A stretch of 64,000 nt of DNA, taken from NCBI GenBank assembly GCA_035279905.1, contig DATEGZ010000257.1:32056-96055 (forward strand), read 5' to 3'. Made by a program: the position numbers and the translations under genes. This document shows, piece by piece, positions 16,851 to 26,034 of the stretch; position 1 is the stretch's first letter; every line of letters starts with the position of its first letter. The DNA is from DATEGZ01 sp035279905 (GTDB lineage Bacteria; Acidobacteriota; Vicinamibacteria; Vicinamibacterales; SCN-69-37). The notes beneath the pieces are model-generated. The model was not told where the DNA came from, did no database searches, and was given only the letters and a program-made list of their open reading frames with translations.

Positions 16851-18431
16851 CTATTTCTTGGCCGCCAGCCACGCCGCGATGGCGTGGATCTCCTCGGTTG
16901 TCAGACGGCCCGCGAAGGCCGGCATCTCGGCGTCGGGCTTCACGTCCACGGGATTGTTGATCCGCCGCTCGATCAACGCCAAGTCGTACTTGCTGCCGAC
17001 GTTCGAGAGGTCGGGGCCTTCGGTGCCGCCGACGCCGTCGATCAGATGACATCCGAGGCACGTGCGATTGACGACGACGTTGAGGTGGGCCGCGGCGGCG
17101 TCGATCGTGGGCGGAGCTTCAGCGCGCAGCCTCGCCAGCGCGGCGACGATCGCGGCCGTATCGCGCTGATTCGTCTCGGGCGGCTCGCGCAAACCGGGCG
17201 CGATCACCTCGGGATCGACGACGTGCGCCGCGAGCCAGTCGGCCGGACGGCTGATGTGGCCGGCTTCAATCGGCGCGGCGAGGCCATCCGCCTTGTGGCA
17301 TCGCGTGCAGCGATTCTCGGTGGCCATGAGCGACGCACCGGCCAGCTCGCGCACGTTCCACCCTGTGGTGCTCGCTCGTGGCTTGTCGCGCGCGCCGAGC
17401 AGCGTCAGCGTAGCGATCAAGGCCAGCCCGCCGCTGAACATGGACAGCAGCATGCGCCGGCCGCGCAACTCGCGGGACGAAGCGCGATCGAGCCACGGCA
17501 ACAGCGCGAGGAGCGTCATCGCGACGCCCGGAATCACGATCGCGCCGACCACTTCCAGTCGCCCAGGAAAGTACTTCAGCAACTGGAAGAGCCCGAGGAA
17601 GTACCATTCCGGCCGCGGCACGTAGTCGCTCGCCGTCGGATCGGCGGGCGGCTCGAGCGCCGGGGCGCCCTTCCACGCGAGGACCGCGAGCAGCGTCCCG
17701 ACGGCGATCGCCATCAACAGATCGCGTCCGGCCTGGGACGGAAAGAACGGGAACGGCTTGCCCGCGCGCTCGCGCACCGGACCGGAAATACCCTGCCGCC
17801 GCATCAGGAAGAGATGCAGGACGACCAGCGCGACCAACGCCGGCGGCAGCACGAGCACGTGAATCGCGTACCATCGCGTGAGCGTCAACGCGCCGATGTC
17901 CGGACCGCCTCGCAGCAGCGCGGCCACGGTCTCCCCTGCCAACGGCGTCAGCTTCGAGATGTTGATCGCCACCACCGTCGCCCAGTACGAGCGTTGATCC
18001 CATGGCAGCAGGTAACCCGTCAGCCCGAACGCCAGAATCAGGTGAAGCAGGATGAGCCCGACAATCCAGTTGAGCTCGCGCGGCTTGCGATAGCTCCCGA
18101 AGAACACGACGCGCGCCAGATGCACCACGGCTGCGACGACCACCACGCTCGCGCCCCAATGATGCAACCCTCGCAGGAACGCCCCGCCAGGGATCATGGT
18201 CATGACGAAACGGACACTCTCCCACGCGTGGTCCGGCGTCGGCGCGTAGAACAACGCGAGCGCGATGCCCGTGACGATCTGCACGGTCAGCCCGAACAGC
18301 AGGACGCTCCCGAGCGTGAACCACCATCCGGTGCCCGGCGGAAGCGGCTCATCGAGCAGGTGATGACGCGCTGTGCGGAAGGCCGTACGGTCGTCGAGCC
18401 AGGCGAGGAGATCCCGGAGCCGCGCGTTCAC
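16851..18431 (-). CDS. Cytochrome b fused to C-terminal dihaem cytochrome c (menaquinol:cytochrome c reductase-type)
   Basis: The 526-residue protein starts at a GTG overlapping the Rieske stop by 4 bp (GTGA). Residues up to about 350 form the cytochrome b: LHHWGASVVVVAAVVHLARV and WYAIHVLVLPPALVALVVLH hold the b-haem His pairs, and PRPEWYFLG is the PEWY quinol-site motif. The remainder carries two haem c sites, CTRCH (375-379) and CLGCH (458-462). Together with the Rieske protein it makes a compact bc-type complex resembling Gram-positive/acidobacterial menaquinol reductases. It could receive quinol reduced by the hydrogenase. Confidence 0.93.
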   Translation of the reverse strand: MNARLRDLLAWLDDRTAFRTARHHLLDEPLPPGTGWWFTLGSVLLFGLTVQIVTGIALALFYAPTPDHAWESVRFVMTMIPGGAFLRGLHHWGASVVVVAAVVHLARVVFFGSYRKPRELNWIVGLILLHLILAFGLTGYLLPWDQRSYWATVVAINISKLTPLAGETVAALLRGGPDIGALTLTRWYAIHVLVLPPALVALVVLHLFLMRRQGISGPVRERAGKPFPFFPSQAGRDLLMAIAVGTLLAVLAWKGAPALEPPADPTASDYVPRPEWYFLGLFQLLKYFPGRLEVVGAIVIPGVAMTLLALLPWLDRASSRELRGRRMLLSMFSGGLALIATLTLLGARDKPRASTTGWNVRELAGASLMATENRCTRCHKADGLAAPIEAGHISRPADWLAAHVVDPEVIAPGLREPPETNQRDTAAIVAALARLRAEAPPTIDAAAAHLNVVVNRTCLGCHLIDGVGGTEGPDLSNVGSKYDLALIERRINNPVDVKPDAEMPAFAGRLTTEEIHAIAAWLAAKK

Positions 18432-18898
18432 AGCTCGACCTCGAGGTCGGACGTCTTCGGATTGACGCGGACGTTGAGCCGCTCGAGCGGCCGCGGCGGC
18501 GGGCCCGCGACCACGCGGCCTTCGCGATCGTAGACGCCGCCGTGGCACGGACACTTGAACTGCTGCGCGCCATCGTCCCAGTGGACGCGGCAGCCGAGGT
18601 GCTGGCAGACCGCCGACAGCGCGCGGTAGCCGTCGCCGTCACGGTCGATGAAGATCACCGACTGTTTGCGCGTTTCGTACCACCCGTCGGCGTGGCGCTC
18701 GGCGACCACCGCGCTCGTCGGCGCGTTCGGAACGAGATCGATAGTGGAAATCGCGCGGCGCCATCTTTTGGCCGGCCCCGACGCCCGCGGCGTGGCGACC
18801 AGGCCGACGAGACCGGCCAAGCCGGCCGTGATGAACCCCACACCGGCGATCACGATGCGGGCGAGCGCCGAACGACGACTATCATCAGGCGTAGTCAC
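18428..18898 (-). CDS. Rieske [2Fe-2S] protein of a bc-type complex
   Basis: The 156-residue protein starts at GTG 18898. One N-terminal hydrophobic helix (ALARIVIAGVGFITAGLAGL) anchors it in the membrane. The Rieske motifs are complete: AVCQHLGCRVHW (Cys98, His100, Cys103) and FKCPCHGGVYD (Cys116, Cys118, His119), with the 98-103 and 116-118 Cys pairs arranged as in quinol reductases. It is translationally coupled to the cytochrome b/c fusion. It diverges from typA across a 115-bp gap. Confidence 0.94.
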   Translation of the reverse strand: MTTPDDSRRSALARIVIAGVGFITAGLAGLVGLVATPRASGPAKRWRRAISTIDLVPNAPTSAVVAERHADGWYETRKQSVIFIDRDGDGYRALSAVCQHLGCRVHWDDGAQQFKCPCHGGVYDREGRVVAGPPPRPLERLNVRVNPKTSDLEVEL

Positions 18899-19001
18899 GA
18901 CAATCCTTTCGAAAAGCGAAACTGATCATACTTTCAACGAAAGCCGGAAACCCGGCCGAGAGGCCGCACCACGGGACATCGCCCGTGGGTGGGCCGGGCG
19001 G

Positions 19002-19007
19002 TATACT
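19002..19007 (+). promoter_or_regulatory. -10 box of typA (short or no leader)
   Basis: TATACT ends 6 nt before the typA ATG (19014). With the normal 6-7 nt from -10 to the transcription start, the mRNA would begin at or next to the A of ATG. GAGAGG lies between them. Similar spacing recurs before several genes in this window. Confidence 0.55.
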
Positions 19008-19013
19008 GAGAGG

Positions 19014-20852
19014 ATGTCTGGATCCACGGCGGCCCCGCAGGAGATCGCCAATCCCAACCGCCGGAACGTCGCGATCATCGCCCACGTCGATCACGGCAAG
19101 ACGACGCTCGTTGACGCACTGTTACACCAGAGTGGCATTTTCCGTGCCAACGAGCGGGTCGCCGAGCGCGTGATGGACTCCAACGAGCTCGAGCGGGAGC
19201 GCGGCATCACGATTCTGGCGAAGAACACCGCCGTTCACTACGGCGACGTCCTGATCAACATCGTCGACACCCCCGGGCACGCGGACTTCGGCGGCGAGGT
19301 CGAGCGCACGCTGTCGATGGTCGACGGGGTGATGCTGCTGGTCGACGCCTCGGAGGGCCCGCTGCCCGGCACGCGCTTCGTGCTGCGCAAGGCGCTCGAG
19401 AGCCGGCTCGTGCCGATGGTCGTGATCAACAAGATCGACCGTGGCGACGCGCGCTCGCAGGCCGTGCTGAACGAGGTGTACGACCTGTTCATCGACCTCG
19501 ACGCGACGGAAGATCAGCTCGACTTCCCCGTCCTCTACACGAACGCGCGCAACGGCACGGCGACGACGGATCTGGCGAAGCCGGGTGAGGACCTGCGGCC
19601 GCTGTTCCGCGCCATGATCGACCGCATGCCGCCGCCCCGCGGGTCGCAGGCGGCGCCGCTGCAGGCGCTCGTCGCCAATCTCGACTCGAGCGACTATCTC
19701 GGCCGGCTCGCGATCGCGCGCGTCTTCAACGGCCGCGTGAAGCTGAACGACCCGATCGCCGTGTGCAAGCTCGACGGTTCGATCGCGCGCACGACGGTGA
19801 CGAAGCTCTACACGTTCGACGGCCTGAAGCGCGTGGACGCCACCGAAGTCGGCGCGGGCGACATCATCTGCCTGGCGGGCATCGAGAACATCATGATCGG
19901 CGAGACGATCGCCGACGCGGAGTCGCCGACGCCGCTCTCGACGGTGGCCATCGACGAGCCGACGGTGTCCACGATCTTCGGCGTCAACACGTCGCCGTTC
20001 GCCGGTCGTGACGGCCAGTTCGTCACGTCACGCCAGATCAAGGACCGGCTCGACAAGGAACTGCTTGGCAACGTCTCGATTCGCGTCGAGCCGACCGAGT
20101 CGCCGGAGCAGATGAAAGTGATCGGACGCGGGGAGCTGCAGCTCTCGATCCTCATCGAGATGATGCGCCGCGAGGGCTACGAGCTTCAGGTCTCGCGCCC
20201 CGAGATCGTCATCAAGGAAGTCGACGGCGCGAAGATGGAACCCGTCGAAGATCTCGTCGTCGACGTCGCCGAGGAGTTTCAGGGCATGGTCATCGCGCAA
20301 TGCGGCATCCGCCGCGGCGCGATGTCGAAGATGATCAACCACGGCAGCGGCCGTGTCCGTCTCGAGTTCCGGATCCCGTCACGCGGTCTCATCGGGTTCC
20401 GATCGCAGTTCCTGACGGAAACCCGAGGCACTGGCCTGATGCACCATGTGTTCGCCGGCTGGGAGCCGTGGCACGGCCCGATTCCCGCTCGGCCAAGTGG
20501 CGCCCTGGTCGCCGATCGACCGGGGCCGGCAACCGCCTACGCGATCGCCAACCTCCAGGAGCGCGGCGAGATGTTCATCGAGCCCGGGATGCCGGTGTAC
20601 GAGGGCATGATCGTCGGTGAGAACGCGCGGCCGAACGACCTCGACGTGAACATCACGAAAGAAAAGAAGCAGACGAACATGCGCGCGTCGACCGCCGACG
20701 AAGCGATCCGGCTGATTCCGCCACGCCTGCTCAGCCTCGAGCAGGCGATCGAGTTCATCAACGACGACGAGCTCGTCGAAGTCACGCCGAAGAGCCTGCG
20801 CGTGCGCAAGCGCGTGCTGGCGGCGAACATGCGACCGCGACGCCCGGAATAG
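19014..20852 (+). CDS. typA: Ribosome-associated translational GTPase TypA/BipA
   Basis: The 612-residue GTPase begins MSGSTAAPQE, then the G1 motif IIAHVDHGKTT (about 22-32). Other landmarks are ERERGITILAKNTA (switch I), VDTPGHADFGGEVER (G3), VINKIDRGDAR (G4) and the TypA-specific C-terminal part with RPSGALVADRPG and GMIVGENARPNDLDVN. Length and ending (RRRPE-like basic tail) are typical. It acts on ribosomes in stress and cold adaptation. I chose the ATG at 19014 because upstream in-frame sequence runs back through the divergent Rieske gene and lacks homology. Confidence 0.97.
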   Translation: MSGSTAAPQEIANPNRRNVAIIAHVDHGKTTLVDALLHQSGIFRANERVAERVMDSNELERERGITILAKNTAVHYGDVLINIVDTPGHADFGGEVERTLSMVDGVMLLVDASEGPLPGTRFVLRKALESRLVPMVVINKIDRGDARSQAVLNEVYDLFIDLDATEDQLDFPVLYTNARNGTATTDLAKPGEDLRPLFRAMIDRMPPPRGSQAAPLQALVANLDSSDYLGRLAIARVFNGRVKLNDPIAVCKLDGSIARTTVTKLYTFDGLKRVDATEVGAGDIICLAGIENIMIGETIADAESPTPLSTVAIDEPTVSTIFGVNTSPFAGRDGQFVTSRQIKDRLDKELLGNVSIRVEPTESPEQMKVIGRGELQLSILIEMMRREGYELQVSRPEIVIKEVDGAKMEPVEDLVVDVAEEFQGMVIAQCGIRRGAMSKMINHGSGRVRLEFRIPSRGLIGFRSQFLTETRGTGLMHHVFAGWEPWHGPIPARPSGALVADRPGPATAYAIANLQERGEMFIEPGMPVYEGMIVGENARPNDLDVNITKEKKQTNMRASTADEAIRLIPPRLLSLEQAIEFINDDELVEVTPKSLRVRKRVLAANMRPRRPE

Positions 20853-20898
20853 TCGCAGGAACCCGCGGGAACCCCCAGGAACCACGAGGAACCCCCGG

Positions 20899-20904
20899 TA
20901 TACT
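20899..20904 (+). promoter_or_regulatory. -10 box ahead of the GT87 run
   Basis: TATACT ends 8 nt before the GTG start at 20913. This implies a leaderless or near-leaderless transcript for the first GT87 gene. Just upstream is a short run of GGAACC/GGAACCCC repeats (about 20868-20897). Confidence 0.5.
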
Positions 20905-20912
20905 CCCCGAAC

Positions 20913-22055
20913 GTGAGTCCACGGCTTCGCGCTTTTATCTGGCCGCTCCTGCTCACGGTCCTGGGTGCGACCATCTACGGGGTCGTGCGCTTCCCGCGCG
21001 GCCGGCAGTTCGTCGATTTCGAGGTGTACAGCCGCGCCGGCGGCCGCCTGTGGGCCGGCGAACCGCTGTACCGCGCCGACGACGGCCACTTCCAGTTCAA
21101 GTACCTGCCGGCGTTCGCCTTCGCCACGGTACCGTTCGCGAAGGTCGCTCAAGACACCGCGAAGGCCGCGTGGTTCACGCTCACGTTCGGCCTCATGGTC
21201 GCGTTCGTCCGTCGATCGGTCCGCGCGCTGCCCGATCGACGGATGCGCGAACGATCGCTCGCGTGGCTCACGTGGTTGTTTCTCGGCCGCTTCTTCGTCG
21301 CGGAGCTGAGCCTCGGCCAGGCGAATGTACTGTTCGGCTTGCTGCTGATCCTCGCGTTGAGTGACGTGCAGGCACGCCGCATGGGCCGCGCCGGTGCGCT
21401 CGTCGCCCTCGCGACGTTCATCAAGCCGTACGGCATCTTGTTGTTGCCGTGGCTCGCGGTCGTCGGCGGGCTCACGGCAGTCGTGACGTCATCAGTCGTC
21501 GTGCTGATCGGCCTCGCGCTGCCCGCGACCGTGTACGGCTGGCAAGGCAACCTCGGTTTGCTCGCCGATTGGTACCGCACCGTGACGGACACGACGCCCG
21601 AGAACCTGATGTTCGGCCAGAACATTTCGATGCCGGCGATGTGGGTGAAGTGGCTGGGACTCGGCCGGCCCGCGATTGCGCTCGGCGCCGCGACGGGCGC
21701 CGCGCTCCTCGGCGTGGCCGTGTGGGTGTGGGCGAGGCGCAAGCGCGTGGCCGCGCCCGAGTATCTCGAGTTCGCGCTCCTCTTGCTGCTCATCCCGCTG
21801 TTGTCACCGCAAGGCTGGGACTACATGTTGCTGCTCGGCGTGCCCGCCGTCGCGTGCCTGGTGGACCGTTTTCGCGCGCTCTCGCCGCCCTGGCAGATCG
21901 TCCTTGGTGTAGCGCTGCTCGTCGTGGGCTTCACGATCTTCGATCTCGTGGGCCGGACCATGAACGACCTCGTCGCCTGGACGGGGCTCATCAGCGTCGG
22001 AGCAGTCGTCTTCGTCGCGGCCCTCGCGCACCTTCGCGCGCGCGCGCTGGCATGA
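20913..22055 (+). CDS. GT87 family (DUF2029) membrane glycosyltransferase, copy A
   Basis: This is a 380-residue GT-C-fold protein with about 10 TM helices. The first extracytoplasmic loop has the family acidic motif FVDFEVYSRAGGRLWAGEPLYR region, followed by FQFKYLPAFAFA. Later conserved blocks are ELSLGQANVLFG, ATFIKPYGILLLPWL and LLSPQGWDYMLLLG. GT87 enzymes transfer mannose or related sugars from polyprenyl-phosphate donors outside the membrane; donor and acceptor here are unknown. It starts at GTG 20913 behind a TATACT box. Its stop overlaps the next GT87 start (ATGA). Two close paralogs follow in the same operon. Confidence 0.85.
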   Translation: MSPRLRAFIWPLLLTVLGATIYGVVRFPRGRQFVDFEVYSRAGGRLWAGEPLYRADDGHFQFKYLPAFAFATVPFAKVAQDTAKAAWFTLTFGLMVAFVRRSVRALPDRRMRERSLAWLTWLFLGRFFVAELSLGQANVLFGLLLILALSDVQARRMGRAGALVALATFIKPYGILLLPWLAVVGGLTAVVTSSVVVLIGLALPATVYGWQGNLGLLADWYRTVTDTTPENLMFGQNISMPAMWVKWLGLGRPAIALGAATGAALLGVAVWVWARRKRVAAPEYLEFALLLLLIPLLSPQGWDYMLLLGVPAVACLVDRFRALSPPWQIVLGVALLVVGFTIFDLVGRTMNDLVAWTGLISVGAVVFVAALAHLRARALA

Positions 22056-23185
22056 CGCGACGACAGGCGGCCATCTGGCTCGTCGCGCTGGCGGCGCTTG
22101 CCGCGGCGATGTACCTGGTCATCCGGCAGACCCGCGATCTCACGGACTTCGAGGTCTATCGCACGGCCGGCACGCGCCTGCTCCACGCCGAGCCGCTCTA
22201 CCGCGCCGAGGACGGCCACTTCGTCTTCAAGTACCTGCCCGCGTTTGCGTTCGGCCTCGTGCCGTTTGCGCTGCTGGGATCGGAGGCGGCGAAGGCGGCG
22301 TGGTTTGCGCTGACGTTCGCCTTGCTCGTCGCGTTCATCGCGGGATCGGTCCGCGCGCTGCCCAATCGCCGGCGCCCGCTCGGTCCGCTCGTCGCGCTGA
22401 CGCTCATCGTCATCGCCAGGCTCGCGATCCGGGAGTTGTCGCTCGGTCAGATCGACGTGCTGCTCGGCGCGCTGCTCGTCGCCGCCTTCAGCGCGACGAC
22501 ACGCGGTGCGCGCGGCGTGGCCGGCACGCTGGTGGGGCTTGCGACGTTCGCCAAGCCGTACGCGATTCTGCTGGCGCCGTGGCTGGCGGCAACCGTCGGC
22601 GCCGGCGCCCTGGTGGCCGCGGTCGCGGCGATCGTCGCCGGACTCGCGCTGCCGGCCATCGTATACGGGTGGACCGGCAACCTCGATCTGCTCGCCGCCT
22701 GGTTCCGCACGGTGACCGAGACCACGGCGCCCAACATGCTGCTCCCCGAGAACGTCTCGATCGTGTCGGCGTGGGCCAGGTGGATTGGCGCGGGCCCGCT
22801 GGCGGCGGGGCTGGCGGCCGCGACCGTGATCGGCCTCATCGCCCTGGCGGCGTTCGTGCTCACCCGGCGCGAGCCGGTGGCCTCGCCGGCGTATCTGGAA
22901 TTTGCGCTGCTGTTGCTCCTGATTCCGCTGCTCACGCCGCAAGGCTGGGACTACATGCTCCTGCTCGGCACGCCGGCCATCCTGTGCCTGCTCGACCGCT
23001 GGCGGGACCTCGGTCGCTATTGGCAACTTGTCGTCGCGGCGGCGCTGGCACTCATCGCGCTGCCCATGCGCGAGGTGCTGGGCCTCGCCATCACCCGCCA
23101 GGTCATGGGATCGGGGATTCTGACGGTCACCGCACTCGTCCTCGTCGCGGCGCTGGTCCAGTTGCGGCTCCAGCGCGCGGCATGA
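22052..23185 (+). CDS. GT87 family membrane glycosyltransferase, copy B
   Basis: The 377-residue paralog of the preceding gene has the same blocks in the same order: LTDFEVYRTAGTRLLHAEPL, FKYLPAFAFG, ELSLGQIDVLLG, ATFAKPYAILLAPW and LLTPQGWDYMLLLG. The catalytic-loop Asp (TDFEVY) is kept, so all copies may be active. The ATG at 22052 overlaps the preceding stop by 4 bp. Copies A, B and C differ throughout at many positions, so the duplications are not very recent. They may act successively on one exported polysaccharide or glycolipid (inference). Confidence 0.85.
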   Translation: MTRRQAAIWLVALAALAAAMYLVIRQTRDLTDFEVYRTAGTRLLHAEPLYRAEDGHFVFKYLPAFAFGLVPFALLGSEAAKAAWFALTFALLVAFIAGSVRALPNRRRPLGPLVALTLIVIARLAIRELSLGQIDVLLGALLVAAFSATTRGARGVAGTLVGLATFAKPYAILLAPWLAATVGAGALVAAVAAIVAGLALPAIVYGWTGNLDLLAAWFRTVTETTAPNMLLPENVSIVSAWARWIGAGPLAAGLAAATVIGLIALAAFVLTRREPVASPAYLEFALLLLLIPLLTPQGWDYMLLLGTPAILCLLDRWRDLGRYWQLVVAAALALIALPMREVLGLAITRQVMGSGILTVTALVLVAALVQLRLQRAA

Positions 23186-23201
23186 CGAGCCGCGACAGTT
23201 T

Positions 23202-23207
23202 TATACT
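23202..23207 (+). promoter_or_regulatory. Internal -10 box before the VWFA gene
   Basis: TATACT sits between GT87 copy B and the VWFA gene, 18 nt before the ATG at 23226. It may give the VWFA-GT87 pair its own promoter. The 40-bp gap is the only one in this otherwise overlapping run, which supports that reading. Confidence 0.45.
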
Positions 23208-23225
23208 GTGGCGGGAGTTTCCTCT

Positions 23226-24125
23226 ATGCTGACCACACTTCACCGCTCGTCGGGCGCGTGCTGTCTGGCGTTGGTGGCAGCGGCGCTCGTCGTTCATCCT
23301 TCGCCAGCACTCCATGCGCAATCCAACAAGACCCGAATCTTCGTGTCGGTGACCGACGCGAAGGGCAAGCCCGTCAAAGGACTCACGAAGGACGACTTCA
23401 TCGTCAAGCTCGACGGCGGCGATCAGGAAGTGCTCAGCGTGCAACCCGCCACCGAACCGGCGTCGATCGTGATCATGACGGACCGGCTGGGCCTCGTGCC
23501 GACGTATCCGGCCTACGAGGCGCACGCCGCGCTCGGAAATTTCGTCAAAGCCATCCGCGCGGGCATCCCCGACAGCAAGATGGCGTTGATGACGTTCGAC
23601 GGCACCGTGATCACGCTCAACTCGTTTTCGAGCGGGCCCGCGGAGCTCGACAAGAACCTCGGCAAGTTGACGAGCATCGCGCAGGACGCGGTGGTGCTCG
23701 ATGGGCTGTTCGAGGCCGCGAAAGTCCTGCGCACGGCGCCGACGCCCAGAAAAGTGATCTTCGCTGTCGTCGCCGGCTATCGTCCGGACCAAAGCAACGT
23801 TCGCACCGACACCCTGGGCGAAGTGCTCCGGCTCTCGGGCGCGCAGGTCTGGGTGATCGAAGTCCGATCCTCACAGGGCGGCAACTGGGCGAACGACGCG
23901 CGCGAAACGGTCCTCGATCGGACCAGCAAGCTCAGCGGCGGCTGGATCGACATCGTCGCCTCGCCGAACGGCCTCGAAACGATGTGCCGTCAGATGGCGG
24001 AGCAGCTCGCGGGACAGTACGACCTCACGTACGGCCCGGGCGGCGGCGTGTCGGCGAGCCAGCTCACAGTGAACGTCAAGCAGGCCGGGCTGAAGGTCCT
24101 CGCGCCAATCTGGACCGATCGGTGA
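23226..24125 (+). CDS. VWFA-related secreted protein inside the GT87 run
   Basis: The 299-residue protein has a signal peptide (ACCLALVAAALVVHPSPALHAQ). It then has the acidobacterial N-terminal domain (IFVSVTDAKGKPVKGLTKDD) and a VWFA-like fold. The MIDAS loop is degenerate: where DxSxS is expected it reads IVIMTDRLGLVP, so metal-dependent binding is probably lost. The region GYRPDQSN and the ending LTVNVKQAGLKVLAPIW match other VWFA-related proteins. Its stop overlaps the next GT87 start (GTGA), tying it to the glycosyltransferases. Function is unknown; an accessory role at the cell surface is a guess. Confidence 0.8.
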   Translation: MLTTLHRSSGACCLALVAAALVVHPSPALHAQSNKTRIFVSVTDAKGKPVKGLTKDDFIVKLDGGDQEVLSVQPATEPASIVIMTDRLGLVPTYPAYEAHAALGNFVKAIRAGIPDSKMALMTFDGTVITLNSFSSGPAELDKNLGKLTSIAQDAVVLDGLFEAAKVLRTAPTPRKVIFAVVAGYRPDQSNVRTDTLGEVLRLSGAQVWVIEVRSSQGGNWANDARETVLDRTSKLSGGWIDIVASPNGLETMCRQMAEQLAGQYDLTYGPGGGVSASQLTVNVKQAGLKVLAPIWTDR

Positions 24126-25246
24126 ACGTTCGACCGTTCCTCTGGCCCGCGCTGCTCATCGTCGTCGCCGCGGCGATTTACCTCCGCGTCCAGCGCGAGA
24201 TGCCGGACTTCGGCGTCTACCGCACGGCGGCGACGCGCGCGCTGCAGGCCGAGCCGCTCTATCGCGCTGAGGACGGTCACTATCAGTTCAAGTACCTGCC
24301 CGCGTTCGCGCTGGCCATGGCGCCGTTTGCGCTGGTCGATCCCGACGCCGCCAAGACGATCTGGTTCGCGCTGTCAGTGGGACTGCTGACGGCGTACCTG
24401 CGGTGGTCCGTGCGCGCGTTGCCCGAGCGGCGGCGGCCGGATCGCGTCCTGCTCCTGCTCACGGTCGCGCTCATGGCGAAGTTCTACCTGCACGAGCTCA
24501 CGCTGGGCCAGACGAACATCCTGCTCGGCACGCTGCTCGTCGCGGCGCTGCTCGCGGTGCAAATCGATCATCCGCTCGTCGCCGCGGGGCTGATCGGCGT
24601 CGCCGCGTTCGTCAAGCCGTACGCGCTCGTCCTGATGCCGTGGCTCGCGTTCAGCTACGGCCTCGCGACGATCGGCGTCGCGCTCGCCGTGCTCGGTGCC
24701 GGCCTCGCGCTGCCGGCCCTGGTCTACGGCTGGAGCGGCAATCTCCAGCTGCTGATCGGGTGGTATCAGACGGTCACGACGTCGACCGGCCCCAATCTGC
24801 TCGGCGCGGACAACATCTCGCTGGCCGCGATGTGGGCGAAGTGGCTCGGGCCGGGCAGCGCGGCCGGCGCGCTCGCGACGGCGTCGAGCGTCGGGCTGCT
24901 TGGGGTCGTCGCGGCCGTGTGGCTCAAGCGCACGTCAGTGAACATCCCGGACTACCTCGAGTTTGCGCTGCTGATGCTCGCGGTCCCGTTGCTGTCGCCG
25001 CAGGGCTGGGACTACGTGCTGCTGCTCGCGACGCCGGCGGTCGTGTGCCTGATGGATCGCTGGCCGGAAGTCACGAGCGGCTGGCGCCTGTTCACGGGCG
25101 CCGCGCTCGCACTGATGGGGCTCACGATCTTCGATCTCATGGGGCGTGAGCTGTACGGCCGCTTCATGGCGCGATCGATCGTCAGCGTCGCCGCGCTCGC
25201 GGCGGTCGCCGCGCTCGCGCACTTGCGGTGGAGAGCCCTCGCGTAA
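24122..25246 (+). CDS. GT87 family membrane glycosyltransferase, copy C
   Basis: The 374-residue third paralog starts with GTG 24122, overlapping the VWFA stop by 4 bp. It has MPDFGVYRTAATRALQAEPL, FKYLPAFALAMAPF, ELTLGQTNILLG, AAFVKPYALVLMPWL and LLSPQGWDYVLLLA. The Glu of the DFEVY loop is Gly here (DFGVY), while the Asp is kept. Its C-terminus (LTIFDLMGRELYGRF) resembles copy A (FTIFDLVGRTMNDL) more than copy B. It closes the overlapping four-gene run; the next gene starts 30 bp later. Confidence 0.85.
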   Translation: MNVRPFLWPALLIVVAAAIYLRVQREMPDFGVYRTAATRALQAEPLYRAEDGHYQFKYLPAFALAMAPFALVDPDAAKTIWFALSVGLLTAYLRWSVRALPERRRPDRVLLLLTVALMAKFYLHELTLGQTNILLGTLLVAALLAVQIDHPLVAAGLIGVAAFVKPYALVLMPWLAFSYGLATIGVALAVLGAGLALPALVYGWSGNLQLLIGWYQTVTTSTGPNLLGADNISLAAMWAKWLGPGSAAGALATASSVGLLGVVAAVWLKRTSVNIPDYLEFALLMLAVPLLSPQGWDYVLLLATPAVVCLMDRWPEVTSGWRLFTGAALALMGLTIFDLMGRELYGRFMARSIVSVAALAAVAALAHLRWRALA

Positions 25247-25276
25247 AAACCACGCCATCGAGAAAGAGAGGGTGTT

Positions 25277-26032
25277 GTGTCTGACAACCTCGTCGAACTT
25301 CAACAGCGAGTCCAACGCCTGGAAACACGTCTCACCGCAGCGACCCTGGAGGTGGAGCGGCTGCGCAGGATGAAACGACGATCCGCCGGACCGTCGCTCC
25401 TCGTCGCGCTCGGCCTGGTGGGCTGCGCCTGCTGGTCGCTTGCCGCGCAAGCCCCCGCGCCAGGTTGCTCGCGGGCCAAGGCGCCGTTCAAAGTGGTCGA
25501 TGCGGCCGGGAACGCGATCTTCGAGGTCGGCACCACCGCCGTCACCGATGACAAAGGCAAACCGGCGGGATCCACCAGGTTTTTCAGATTGGACAACGCC
25601 GAAGGCAAACCTGTGGCGTTCGCGTCAGCCACGCCGGATGGCAAGGCGTTCCTCAAGGCAATGACGCCCGACGAGAAGACTCAGGTCGTGATGGGCGTCA
25701 CGGGCGCAAAGGACGCGTTGGTCGACCTTCGGTACGACGGCCCGTCGAAAGACCGGGCGTCGCTCTCGGTGATCCGGGGCCAGCCCGCTCTCTACATGTA
25801 CAACGACGACTTCAAGAACATCGTCGAGCTCAGTCAGGCATCGAGCGGCGGCGGCCACCTGCTCATCAACAACGCCAAAGGTGAACCGATGGTCGAAGCC
25901 GGCGTCACACCAACAGGCGTCGGGTTCGTGCAGGCGCTTCCGAAGGGGAACCCGGGCGTCACGATGCTCGGGCTCCCGGGCACGTTCATCGTGGGCCGAG
26001 GCGCAGCGGGTGGCGGTGGCGGAGGCCGATAG
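25277..26032 (+). CDS. Coiled-coil, single-TM protein with repetitive beta-rich exterior, copy 1
   Basis: The 251-residue protein from GTG 25277 is preceded by AGAGAGGG. Residues about 3-33 form a coiled coil (LVELQQRVQRLETRLTAATL). One TM segment follows (SLLVALGLVGCACWSLAAQ). The rest is an exported domain built of short repeats of the type KVVDAAGNAIFEVG, FRLDNAEGKPVAFASATPDG and LLINNAKGEPMVEAGVTPTG. It ends in a Gly-rich tail (AAGGGGGGR). Such repeats suggest a beta-solenoid or stacked-hairpin surface domain. No enzymatic motif is seen. It is a paralog of the next gene, 2 bp away. Confidence 0.72.
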   Translation: MSDNLVELQQRVQRLETRLTAATLEVERLRRMKRRSAGPSLLVALGLVGCACWSLAAQAPAPGCSRAKAPFKVVDAAGNAIFEVGTTAVTDDKGKPAGSTRFFRLDNAEGKPVAFASATPDGKAFLKAMTPDEKTQVVMGVTGAKDALVDLRYDGPSKDRASLSVIRGQPALYMYNDDFKNIVELSQASSGGGHLLINNAKGEPMVEAGVTPTGVGFVQALPKGNPGVTMLGLPGTFIVGRGAAGGGGGGR

Positions 26033-26034
26033 CC

